DNA of 64,000 nucleotides from NCBI GenBank assembly GCA_009787775.1, contig WQSQ01000002.1, positions 1 through 64,000 on the forward strand, in the 5' to 3' direction. The notes under the pieces are model-generated. The model was not told the DNA's origin and searched no databases. It worked only from the letters and a program-made list of their open reading frames with translations. This DNA is from Treponema sp. (GTDB lineage: Bacteria; Spirochaetota; Spirochaetia; Treponematales; Breznakiellaceae). Numbering within the stretch: the first letter of the stretch is position 1; each line of letters begins with the position of its first letter. Of this stretch, positions 45,536-53,534 are shown piece after piece. Position numbers and translations under genes: made by a program.

Positions 45536-46345
45536 ATGCAGGCAAAAAGAATTATTCCATGTCTTGATGTCGATGACGGCAAGGTGGTAAAAGGCGTAAA
45601 GTTTGAAGGCATTAAGGATGTCGGCGATCCGGGAGAACTTGCGCGCAGGTATAATGACGAAGGAGCGGATGAGCTTACCTTTCTTGATATCGGCGCTTCC
45701 CATAAAAGCCGTGCGACATTGCTTGGTGTTGTAAAAAAGGTCGCCGAAGAAGTTTTTATTCCGCTTTGCGTAGGAGGCGGAATCAGAACAATTGACGATA
45801 TGCGGGACGCGATGAACTCAGGAGCTGATAAGGTATCGGTCTGCACTTCCGCGCTTAACCGTCCCGAATTATTACGCGAAATGGCAAACGCCTACGGCAG
45901 CCAGTGCGTTGTGCTTTCGCTGGACGCAAAGCGCGTAAAAACAAACACAGGCGAATTGCGCTGGCACGCGTTTACGCACGGCGGAAGGAATGATACAGGG
46001 CTTGACGCGGTTGAATGGGCGATCCGCGCTGTCGAACTCGGTGCGGGAGAGATCCTTCTTAATTCTATTGACGCAGACGGAACAGGAGCGGGTTACGACC
46101 TTGAACTGACACGGCGCATTCTTAACGCCGTGCCTGTCCCTGTAATCGCCTCGGGCGGAGCGGGAACTCTCGATCAAATAGCGAATGTCCTTTTAAGTAC
46201 AGCGTCTTCTGAGACAGACGCGTTATCTGAAGAAGCGCCGGGCGCTGACGCGGCTCTGGTTGCTTCTCTTTTGCATTTTAACAAAACGACAATTCAGGAT
46301 ATTAAAAAGTACGCCGAAGATAAAGGCGTTTGTGTCAGGCGGTAA
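45536..46345 (+). CDS. hisF: Imidazole glycerol phosphate synthase, cyclase subunit
   Basis: 269 residues from ATG 45536 (AAGGGTGAAC upstream). KRIIPCLDVDDGKVVKGVKFEG carries the first catalytic Asp; the second is in CVVLSLDAKRV. GGRNDTGLDAVEWA and LNSIDADGTGAGYDLELTR are further blocks. A roughly 15-residue acidic insertion (SSETDALSEEAPG) sits late in the barrel and is not part of the usual family. It works with HisH, whose gene is on the other side of the RM cassette. The DUF3160 lipoprotein gene begins one base after its stop. Confidence 0.96.
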   Translation: MQAKRIIPCLDVDDGKVVKGVKFEGIKDVGDPGELARRYNDEGADELTFLDIGASHKSRATLLGVVKKVAEEVFIPLCVGGGIRTIDDMRDAMNSGADKVSVCTSALNRPELLREMANAYGSQCVVLSLDAKRVKTNTGELRWHAFTHGGRNDTGLDAVEWAIRAVELGAGEILLNSIDADGTGAGYDLELTRRILNAVPVPVIASGGAGTLDQIANVLLSTASSETDALSEEAPGADAALVASLLHFNKTTIQDIKKYAEDKGVCVRR

Positions 46346-46346
46346 T

Positions 46347-49019
46347 ATGAAAAATTATTTCAGTACAGGATTTTATCCTGTTGTCTTTTTATTTTTTTTC
46401 TGCATGTTTTTTTATGACTGTGAAAAAAGCGGTGAATCTTTAGATTCTTTTCAGAATGATGATGACGCCAATCATCTGGAAGGCGCTCAACTTTCCTCCG
46501 ATGCACGCGGCGCGCCTGTTTTGCATAACATTAGCCTGATCAGTGTTAATAATATGCAAACATCAATTGACGCTTCCGCTCACAGTAAATACCTTCGCGA
46601 TCCTCTGCGTTTTTTTGATCTTCCCGACGGAGGCGTTCCGCAGGGCCGCACCGCGGTTGTGGGAAGCGACGTATGTCTTTTTTATCCTGTGGAAAGTATT
46701 TCTTCCGATGATGAACTTATGCTGCTGCCTGTAGGAGAGCCGGTTCCGTTCGCCGCCATTATTCCATTAGGTGAAGAATTAAAAAACAGCTTCGCGTATA
46801 AGGGCTGGTTCTCTTTTCAGGATAATTTTAATTATTTTTACAAAACTGTCTGGAACGGCAAAGCGGGAATTGTTTTCGGAGCGGATCTTTACGGTATCGG
46901 AAAATCAAATTCGGATAACAGGATAAACGCGCTATTGTATAAAAATAACGGTTATTTTGAAAACTTTTATCAATACTGCGGATATGACAGGATAAGAGAG
47001 GACATAGCGGCGGAACTTAAAAAAAACGGCATCGCTTTCCAAAGTGTAAGACCCGGCGAATACAGTCTTAGCCTTGAAAGGCCTGACGATATGATAAGTC
47101 TCTATATGGGACTTCTTGACAAAACCGCCGCAAGTATTTTTGTTACAACAGACCTCGCGGCCCATGTAAACCATCTGATTTTTGACAGGCTGCTTCAATA
47201 TCTTGAGGAAGAATATTTTTATCCACAGATGGCTGCGTTAACAGATGAGTATATAAAAACCATAGAACAGATGAGAGGACAGTTCCCGCAGGAGATAATC
47301 AACGCAAGTCTTCTTTATTTTCAGACTGCGCAGGCGCTGTTGGCACTCGCCCCTGAAAAAATTGAAGGGCAGGATTACCTTAAAACCGTTGAATACAGGG
47401 AAAAAGACGCGCAGCGCGTTCTTTCTTTTTTCCCGCAGCAGGTCAGGGACGAGATTCAAAAAATGGATGCCGCCTCCGGAATTGATTCTTCATCAATTTT
47501 CCCGTTTATGAAGGAAGATTATTCCCAGTACAAGTCAAGGGGCCACTACACCAAAAACGGAGTGTTATCTGCATATTTCCGCGCTCTTATGTGGTACGGG
47601 CGCATTAACTTTAATCTTGGAGGAGGAGGAGATACAAGGGAGTACGCGCTCAGAATGGCGCCTCTGGCTCTTTTTATTACGGATATTACTGAAGCTTCGC
47701 CTGTAATAAAACATATATGGAGCTCGCTTTTTGATCCCATTACGGAATTAATCGGCGTGTCGGATGATATAAGTTTTATTGAACTCGCTCCTTTATGGGA
47801 AAGAATTAAAGGAAATAGTTTTAATCAGTGGTACGGTAATCCCGTCAATGTTGAAAGATTTATCACGGAAGAATACAGCGAGATGCGTCCTCCTTCAATT
47901 TCCGGTTTTTCCCTTCTTGAAGGCCCGCATGACGGAGGGTACCTGATCGAGGATTACAAACCTCCGATGGGATGGCGTTTGTTCGGCCAGCGTTATACGC
48001 TGGACAGCGAAATTCATCAGCATTTATCGCCGCCCAGATACTATAACGTTGCTTCCCCCCGTCATATGGTAAAGGGTCTTGATATTATGAAAGTTTTGGG
48101 TTCCGCTACCGCGGACTGGCTGTTAGGTGAAAGCGATTACCGGATACACGCGGGGCTTGAAGAGAAAATGAATGAACTTCAGCGCGATCTTGAAAAAGTA
48201 AATATCGATTATTGGATGTCAACATATTACAATAATGTTTTATACCAGATAAAGACGCTCTCCATGTTTGAAGGCGGAACAGGTTTTTATTTTACCGAAA
48301 AGCCGGGATGGAGTTTAAAAGCGATGAACTCAGCTCACGGAGTGTGGGCGGAGCTTCGCCACGATACAATTCTTTACGCCAAGCAGGTTTACGCTGAAAT
48401 GGGAGGAGGAAGCGATGATCCTACTTTCAGAACAAAACCTCTTCCCGCTCCCATTCATTACCTTGAACCGAACATTCCTTTTTGGAACGCCTCGATAGTC
48501 GCTTTTCAGAAGTTATATGAAATATTGCAGAAGTACGGTTACCTTGATGGAAACACATCTCAGATGCTGACAAGGCTGCATGAGCTTTATATTAAAGCGG
48601 CGGAAATTTCCCTTGTGGAAGCGGAAGATAAACCTGTATCAGAGGCAGACTCGGTATGGATAAGCATAATTGCAAGAGAGCTCGCTTATTTATCGCTTAC
48701 TCATACAATCAGGTACGGCTATGTTGAAGATGAGAATACGCTGCGGATGGCTCTTGCCGCGGATGTTTATACTAACGCTGAAATCGGACTTGTTCTGGAA
48801 ACCGCGGTCGGTATTCCTTACCGTCTTTACATCCCTCTCAATGACGGCCAGGGGGGCAGGCGTATCGCGGTCGGATACGGTTTCAGTTATTACGAGTTTC
48901 ACCAGCCGATGTCGAACAGGCTTAACAATGAACAGTGGAAGGAAATTGTATACGCGAATAACCAGGATATGAGTGAATATCTTCCCTTCTGGATGCAGGG
49001 GAGAGTTCTGCCGCCTTGA
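46347..49019 (+). CDS. DUF3160 lipoprotein
   Basis: 890 residues from ATG 46347. A signal segment FYPVVFLFFFCMFF ends YDC-EK, a relaxed spirochaetal lipobox. The long, mostly helical body matches the DUF3160 type: NYFYKTVWNGKAGIV is an early block, SRGHYTKNGVLSAYFRALMWYGR is central, and MNSAHGVWAELRHDTILYAKQ and PAPIHYLEPNIPFW are late blocks. The function of DUF3160 is unknown. It is translationally close to hisF (1-base gap) and followed by a MEMO-like lipoprotein, so hisF transcription probably reads into both. Confidence 0.8.
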   Translation: MKNYFSTGFYPVVFLFFFCMFFYDCEKSGESLDSFQNDDDANHLEGAQLSSDARGAPVLHNISLISVNNMQTSIDASAHSKYLRDPLRFFDLPDGGVPQGRTAVVGSDVCLFYPVESISSDDELMLLPVGEPVPFAAIIPLGEELKNSFAYKGWFSFQDNFNYFYKTVWNGKAGIVFGADLYGIGKSNSDNRINALLYKNNGYFENFYQYCGYDRIREDIAAELKKNGIAFQSVRPGEYSLSLERPDDMISLYMGLLDKTAASIFVTTDLAAHVNHLIFDRLLQYLEEEYFYPQMAALTDEYIKTIEQMRGQFPQEIINASLLYFQTAQALLALAPEKIEGQDYLKTVEYREKDAQRVLSFFPQQVRDEIQKMDAASGIDSSSIFPFMKEDYSQYKSRGHYTKNGVLSAYFRALMWYGRINFNLGGGGDTREYALRMAPLALFITDITEASPVIKHIWSSLFDPITELIGVSDDISFIELAPLWERIKGNSFNQWYGNPVNVERFITEEYSEMRPPSISGFSLLEGPHDGGYLIEDYKPPMGWRLFGQRYTLDSEIHQHLSPPRYYNVASPRHMVKGLDIMKVLGSATADWLLGESDYRIHAGLEEKMNELQRDLEKVNIDYWMSTYYNNVLYQIKTLSMFEGGTGFYFTEKPGWSLKAMNSAHGVWAELRHDTILYAKQVYAEMGGGSDDPTFRTKPLPAPIHYLEPNIPFWNASIVAFQKLYEILQKYGYLDGNTSQMLTRLHELYIKAAEISLVEAEDKPVSEADSVWISIIARELAYLSLTHTIRYGYVEDENTLRMALAADVYTNAEIGLVLETAVGIPYRLYIPLNDGQGGRRIAVGYGFSYYEFHQPMSNRLNNEQWKEIVYANNQDMSEYLPFWMQGRVLPP

Positions 49020-49029
49020 TAACGTATTT

Positions 49030-49962
49030 ATGACAAAAGAATTATTTCTTTTTATGAAAATCCTATTGTTCGTTTTAATTCTGTCTGTATTTTCGTGTAA
49101 CAAAAATATAAATGAACCTTCAGCTAATAAAGAATCCGCAGTTTCTCAAATACCTTTATACCATACATGGCTTTCTCTTAAGGAGATGGAATACAAATCT
49201 TCAGGCGCTTTGTCTGTAAATAATGTGCCGCGTGATTTTCTTCCTTGGGCAGGAATAGTAAGCCATCATATTCTTGCACATGATTATATTGACGCGTGGT
49301 TTTTTCATCTTTCTCAAATGAGGGATATTAAAAGGTTTTTTATCATAAGCCCTGATCATTACGGCGTTTCTCTTCAGCCTTTTTCATTAACCATTGGAAG
49401 CTGGGACAGCAGAATATCAGGCAATGCTTCCGGCAGCATTGGTTTTGTTGAATCTGACAGGGATAAAGTTAATGAAATAGCCGGACTGCTTGAGGTATCA
49501 CTTGATCCAAATGTGTTTTTTATGGAACACGGAATATCCGCATTAATGCCTTATATTAAAAAATATTTTCCGGAGGCAAAAGTTATCGCCATTGCCGTTA
49601 GCGCGGAATCTGAAGTAAATACGCGCACAGGAGGAATGCTTACTGATGTTCTTGAAAAAGAATTTGATATAAAGGGAAAATTGGAAAATTTTTTATTAAT
49701 TTCATCGGATTTTTCTCATAAAGGCGGCGTTGAAGAGACGGCATTAAATGATTATAAATCAATGCAGTACCTTAAAAATATTAACAATGCTTTTTGGAAT
49801 ATGGTTATATGCGATAACCGAATGGGAATCTATGTTCTTGATCGCATGGGGAAAAAAAATTCAGAGTCTGTAATTCTATATCATACAAGTTCATACGATA
49901 TTTCCGGGTATGACGAAGATATAACAAGTTACTTTTTTGTTTATTTCGCAGATAAAGAGTAA
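49030..49962 (+). CDS. MEMO1/AmmeMemoRadiSam B-like lipoprotein
   Basis: 310 residues from ATG 49030. An N-terminal hydrophobic segment ends in lipobox LSVFSC-NK. The MEMO family blocks are visible: GIVSHHILAH, RFFIISPDHYG, GSIGFVE, EHGISALMPYIKKYFPEAKVI and LLISSDFSHKG. The metal-binding His/Asp/Cys set of related dioxygenases is partly kept (HH, DH, D-FSH). Usually the MEMO gene is cytoplasmic and next to AMMECR1 and a radical SAM gene; here it appears to be exported and none of those partners is adjacent. Confidence 0.8.
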   Translation: MTKELFLFMKILLFVLILSVFSCNKNINEPSANKESAVSQIPLYHTWLSLKEMEYKSSGALSVNNVPRDFLPWAGIVSHHILAHDYIDAWFFHLSQMRDIKRFFIISPDHYGVSLQPFSLTIGSWDSRISGNASGSIGFVESDRDKVNEIAGLLEVSLDPNVFFMEHGISALMPYIKKYFPEAKVIAIAVSAESEVNTRTGGMLTDVLEKEFDIKGKLENFLLISSDFSHKGGVEETALNDYKSMQYLKNINNAFWNMVICDNRMGIYVLDRMGKKNSESVILYHTSSYDISGYDEDITSYFFVYFADKE

Positions 49963-49968
49963 AACAGG

Positions 49969-50655
49969 TCAGATGTTTTTCAAATATTTCCTGTAGTCGC
50001 CGATCAGTAAACGGTATGGTTTTTCATCTTCTTCTATGACAGGAAAGCGGTCTATATTTTCGCAGAAAAAATTATCTCGATGATCATCATTAACCATGGA
50101 TACTTCGCCCAAAAGAAGCATTTCGTCCTCTGTCCAAAATTGATGGAAAATCCCCTGCTGTAATGTAATGCTTTCCCCTTTTTCAAGACTGATAACCGCG
50201 CCTGCTTTTACTGTAAAATTCCGTCCGTCAACTGAAACAGGCACATTGGAATACTTATCCAATTCTTTGTCATTTAAAGAGTGATAAAGCTGAACCTTTA
50301 AACATCCTGTACTTGTGCGGTTAATAATATCTTCCATTTTGGATTTATGAAAATGGAAAGGCGTTATCTGATTCTTTCTTACAATTAATATTTTCTCCGC
50401 GTACGGTTTTCCGTACGGTTTTTTTACATTTCCGTTGCGGATAGTGAACAATAAAAGACCGCATTTTTCAAAATCTCCTCTGCCAAAATCTGTTAGATCC
50501 CAGCCAAACTGATTGTTTGTAATTTCTTTATACTCAGGCCCTTTATTACTCCATTCTTCAGCAGTCCAGAAGGAGAAAGGCGGCAATGCAAATTGCATTT
50601 TTTCAAGGAATATTTCTGTTTCACGGATATAACTATTTATATGCGAACGTTTCAT
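49969..50655 (-). CDS. D-lyxose ketol-isomerase family cupin
   Basis: 228 residues from ATG 50655. The metal-binding cupin signature TPFHFHKSKMEDIINR and the second half QGIFHQFWTEDEMLLLGEVS are those of the D-lyxose/D-mannose isomerase family (DUF1498). FGWDLTDFGRGDFEKCGL is also typical. It would interconvert aldose and ketose sugars with Mn2+. It is downstream and convergent with respect to the MEMO gene (6 bases apart). Confidence 0.85.
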   Translation of the reverse strand: MKRSHINSYIRETEIFLEKMQFALPPFSFWTAEEWSNKGPEYKEITNNQFGWDLTDFGRGDFEKCGLLLFTIRNGNVKKPYGKPYAEKILIVRKNQITPFHFHKSKMEDIINRTSTGCLKVQLYHSLNDKELDKYSNVPVSVDGRNFTVKAGAVISLEKGESITLQQGIFHQFWTEDEMLLLGEVSMVNDDHRDNFFCENIDRFPVIEEDEKPYRLLIGDYRKYLKNI

Positions 50656-50662
50656 GCATATA

Positions 50663-50692
50663 ATTATATACAAATATTTGAATTTTATTCAA
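50663..50692 (-). promoter_or_regulatory. Promoter of the lyxose isomerase gene, near-leaderless
   Basis: Minus strand: TTGAAT (50692-50687), 18 bases, TATAAT (50668-50663), then seven bases to ATG 50655. The promoter overlaps the stop of the upstream GNAT gene. Confidence 0.6.
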
Positions 50693-51551
50693 ATTTAATT
50701 TCCAGAGAGTCGCAAATCGGATTATAACCGATTTTTTTATATATACTGTTGGATACAGGATTTGCAAGATCTGTGTAAAGGACGCATTTTGTAAAGCCCT
50801 TTTCAAGTATAAGGCGGCTTACGGCTGCAACGCAGGATGTGGCATAACCTTTACCCCGAAAATATGGGGGAGTATAAACATAACTTACGCCGCAAACAGT
50901 CTGCATTTCTCTGGATTTTTGCGCCATGGCAACAGGGATGCCGTTTTCTTCCAGAATATACAATGTCTGTCCTTTTATGTGATACCGATAGTGCTCAGGA
51001 TCGGGGTTTATATTCAACACTTCGCCAAAACAGTCAAAGTTGAAACTTTCTAGCCAGTATGGGAGGAACGGCATATCGCTTTCACGCGCAAGCCTTAATG
51101 TGCCGGTTTTTGGAATATCCGGATTTACACTTACAAGTTCATGAATGCGCATTTTTGTTTTTATTTTATATTGAACGTTATTCGCTTTCGCATAAGCTCC
51201 GGCGAAATATTCAGCCAATGTATTTTCTGTCATTACTCCGGGAATTTTATTTCCCGTTTGTGCAATTCCTTTTATAAGGCATGTAACCGCGCCGTCATTT
51301 AGTTTATTGTCTTTCGCAAAAAGAGTCAGGTTATAAGGCGGCGTCATAATCGCTGTTAAAAGGATTTCTTCTTTATCAGATACTGTCGCCATAAACCAAA
51401 GAGCGGGATCACGCCATCCGGTTTTATCCTTCCCTTCATTACCCATGATTAGGTTGCCTAACGGAATCAGGTTTTGCGCTTCGCCCCGCATCATTATACT
51501 GCAGGTGTCTTTGTAAAATATTTTTATGTCCTTATAAAGGTTAAACTGCAT
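50685..51551 (-). CDS. GNAT family N-acetyltransferase
   Basis: 288 residues with two acyltransferase-like halves. The C-terminal half has the acetyl-CoA motif VYTPPYFRGKGYATSCVAAVSR (R-GKGY-T) and the end LYTDLANPVSNSIYKKIGY, which are clear GNAT motifs A and B. The N-terminal half (ALWFMATVSDKEEILLTAIM) is of the kind found in YjaB/YkwB-like proteins. The substrate is unknown. It forms a minus-strand pair with the isomerase gene, which has its own promoter. Confidence 0.85.
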   Translation of the reverse strand: MQFNLYKDIKIFYKDTCSIMMRGEAQNLIPLGNLIMGNEGKDKTGWRDPALWFMATVSDKEEILLTAIMTPPYNLTLFAKDNKLNDGAVTCLIKGIAQTGNKIPGVMTENTLAEYFAGAYAKANNVQYKIKTKMRIHELVSVNPDIPKTGTLRLARESDMPFLPYWLESFNFDCFGEVLNINPDPEHYRYHIKGQTLYILEENGIPVAMAQKSREMQTVCGVSYVYTPPYFRGKGYATSCVAAVSRLILEKGFTKCVLYTDLANPVSNSIYKKIGYNPICDSLEIKFE

Positions 51552-51601
51552 TATTGGTTTGTCACAGAATTTTATATTTAGTTTGTTTGGAGTAATAATT
51601 T

Positions 51602-51847
51602 CTAATAATTTATTAAATATCCTTTTTCAACGGCTTTATCCAATAATTTTAAAACAAAATTCCATATCTCCTTTGATCCTTGTTCAATATGTTTATTATT
51701 TTTTATGATCATATCATAATTTACATTATTATTTTTCCATGCACAACCCTCTGTTAGGTAATTTTGTAATAAAGGTTCTAACCTGTCAAATACTGCTGCG
51801 AATTTTGCCTCATTTGTTTCCTTGTTCTCAAATTCATTCCATAATAT
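51602..51847 (-). pseudogene. Remnant of an HD-domain hydrolase (HDDC2/YfbR-like), C-terminal part
   Basis: The minus-strand frame from 51847 to the TAG at 51602-51604 encodes LWNEFENKETNEAKFAAVFD, then DRLEPLLQNYLTEG and later blocks ending GSKEIWNFVLKLL. This is the C-terminal helical part of HD-domain phosphohydrolases of the HDDC2/YfbR group. The metal-binding HD half is missing: the frame is closed by a TAG upstream (51848-51850) and no similar sequence precedes it. The fragment marks the left side of the decayed accessory island. Confidence 0.6.
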
Positions 51848-51974
51848 CTATAAAATATTCCTTTTTATCATTTTTTCGGAGACGATTGCGGGAAGCTTTT
51901 GGATGAAATGAATCCGGCGTTGACAGCGCAGCAGTCATCGAATTAAACGAATTAAATCGATTAGAGTTGAAATA

Positions 51975-52325
51975 ATGCATGATATATTTAATAATGGGAG
52001 CATGGATACTGCGGTGCAAGCCGAAATTGATAAACTTAAAGATCTCATAATAAATGCTGTTCCTGTAGAGCAAATATATCTTTTTGGTTCTTATGCCTAT
52101 GGAACGCCTCATAAAGATTCAGACCTTGATTTTTATGTGGTCTTAAAAGATGATGTTGAACTGCGGGAGCTTGACGCAGGCTTACAGATACGGATGGCGA
52201 TTGTTCCCGAAATGAATATGCCCTTTGATATAATTGCTAAAAAGAAGTCCAATTTTTTACAGCGTATTAACGGTCCTACTCTGGAGAGAAAAATAAACAG
52301 GGACGGGAATCGTATTTATGGGTAA
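51975..52325 (+). CDS. MNT-type nucleotidyltransferase (antitoxin of a HEPN/MNT pair)
   Basis: 116 residues. The minimal nucleotidyltransferase signature is intact: YLFGSYAYGTPHKDSDLDFYVVL, i.e. GS followed by a D-x-D pair. MNT proteins of this size normally neutralise a HEPN RNase partner by adenylylating it. The partner gene follows with an 8-base overlap but is broken (next entry). ATG at 51975. Confidence 0.85.
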   Translation: MHDIFNNGSMDTAVQAEIDKLKDLIINAVPVEQIYLFGSYAYGTPHKDSDLDFYVVLKDDVELRELDAGLQIRMAIVPEMNMPFDIIAKKKSNFLQRINGPTLERKINRDGNRIYG

Positions 52326-52723
52326 ACAGGATAATACACTCAGGGACTGGCGGTTTTTAGCTGATCGGGATTTAGGTGTGGCGGAGCATCTTACAGCCAA
52401 TATGAGACCCATTCCAACTGAAATTATTACATATCATTGCCAGTAAGCCGTAGAAAAATACTTAAAAGGCGTTCTGGTGATTTTTGGAGAAGATCCTCCT
52501 TAATATTCACGATTTTAATAAATTAGTTATAATTGCCGAAAAACACCGCCCAAATTTTGTCAGTATCAGGACTCCTTGCGGTGTGATAACTCATTTTGCC
52601 ATTCAACCCAGATATGATTTGGGATTGAGCCTTTTGGAAGAAGATATGAATTTAGTCCTTACTCATACCTATTCGATTAAGGAGTTTTTACAGAAAGAAA
52701 TACCTGAGTTGTTTGTGAACTAG
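52318..52723 (+). pseudogene. HEPN-domain toxin gene, disrupted
   Basis: The frame from ATG 52318 runs 42 codons to an in-frame TAA (52444-52446) where the family has glutamine: YHCQ-stop-AVEKYLKG instead of YHCQQAxEKYLK. It then reaches a second TAA at 52501. The remaining part continues one frame over as IHDFNKLVIIAEKH to 52723. One nonsense change and one frameshift near 52484-52500 therefore inactivate it. Loss of the toxin leaves the MNT gene without its target. Confidence 0.8.
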
Positions 52724-52735
52724 TTAAACGAATAA

Positions 52736-52843
52736 TACGAAGATATAATTGACAGACAGGCAATAAATGACTATGAAGCAAAAGAAAAAAAAGGAAGAGT
52801 AAAGTTTGTTGGTTCAAGTGAAATTATACTTGATATTATATAA
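52736..52843 (+). pseudogene. Short coding fragment, possibly antitoxin C-terminus
   Basis: Between two stops the frame reads YEDIIDRQAINDYEAKEKKG, then RVKFVGSSEIILDII. Its acidic-helix character and position before a toxin-antitoxin pair suggest the tail of a RelB/DUF6290-like antitoxin, but there is no start codon and identity is uncertain. Confidence 0.25.
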
Positions 52844-52872
52844 ATAATATATATTATTCTATATATATTATT
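52843..52872. promoter_or_regulatory. Inverted repeat operator candidate of the toxin-antitoxin pair
   Basis: AATAATATATA (52843-52853) and TATATATTATT (52862-52872) are a perfect 11-bp inverted repeat 17 bases before ATG 52889. Type II antitoxins commonly repress from such sites. The AT-only content makes chance pairing possible. Confidence 0.4.
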
Positions 52873-52888
52873 ATCCAAGGAGCAGACT

Positions 52889-53161
52889 ATGTTGGTGGAA
52901 CCAAAGCAAATGGTACCTATTACAAGGCTTCAAAAAGAATTAACCCAAACAGTAAGGACTTTATCCAGTACCGGAGAAGCGGTATATATTTTAAAAAATA
53001 ACAACATGGAAGCTGTTTTGTTGTCATTTAAAGAATATGAGTATTTAAAAGAAATTGAAGAAATCTATGAACGATATGAAATAAAAAAAATAATAGATAA
53101 AAGAATGGAAACATATAATCCTAAAAATAATGTTTCATGGAAAAAAATTAAAAGAAAATAA
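52889..53161 (+). CDS. Phd/YefM-type antitoxin
   Basis: 90 residues, ATG after AAGGAGCAG. The N-terminal DNA-binding part reads PITRLQKELTQTVRTLSSTG, followed by AVYILKNNNMEAVLLSFKEYEYL, which is the PhdYeFM fold (residues 1-55). The Lys-rich C-terminal tail would wrap the toxin. Five bases separate it from the RelE-type gene. The pair is strongly AT-rich compared with the his genes on either side. Confidence 0.82.
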   Translation: MLVEPKQMVPITRLQKELTQTVRTLSSTGEAVYILKNNNMEAVLLSFKEYEYLKEIEEIYERYEIKKIIDKRMETYNPKNNVSWKKIKRK

Positions 53162-53166
53162 GTATC

Positions 53167-53478
53167 ATGGATATACAATTAATTCCTGAAGCTCAAAAAG
53201 AATATAAAAATCTTGATGGAAGCCTAAGAAAAATAGTTGATGATAAATTTGAAGATTTAGAAGAAAATCCGTATTTAGGTGAATCATTAGGAAATAAAAA
53301 TAATATTGATCTAACGGGGTATTATAAAATATATTTTAATAAAAAGAAATATAGAATTGTATACAGAATAACAGAAGATGAAAAAAATATAGAAATAATA
53401 GAAATTTGGGGAATAGGCAAAAAAGACAAAATGGAAATATATAAAGATGTAGAAAAAAGAATTGAAAAAAGAAAATAA
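53167..53478 (+). CDS. RelE/ParE-type toxin
   Basis: 103 residues. The RelE fold signature is visible: QLIPEAQKEYKNLDGSLRK, NPYLGESLGNK, LTGYYKIYFNKKKYRIVYRI and EIIEIWGIGKKDKMEIYK. Basic residues in the strand KKYRIVYRI and the C-terminal tail fit an mRNA interferase acting in the ribosomal A site, although ParE-type action cannot be excluded. The frame is intact, unlike the HEPN gene upstream. Confidence 0.82.
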   Translation: MDIQLIPEAQKEYKNLDGSLRKIVDDKFEDLEENPYLGESLGNKNNIDLTGYYKIYFNKKKYRIVYRITEDEKNIEIIEIWGIGKKDKMEIYKDVEKRIEKRK

Positions 53479-53499
53479 ATATATTTTAATAAATCCGCA

Positions 53500-53528
53500 T
53501 TGAATCTTCTCCTGTTTTTATTTATAAT
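53500..53528 (+). promoter_or_regulatory. Promoter of hisA/I/E-hisC-hisD, leaderless geometry
   Basis: TTGAAT (53500-53505), 17 bases, TATAAT (53523-53528), then six bases to ATG 53535. No Shine-Dalgarno lies before the ATG. Confidence 0.7.
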
Positions 53529-53534
53529 ACTCTC

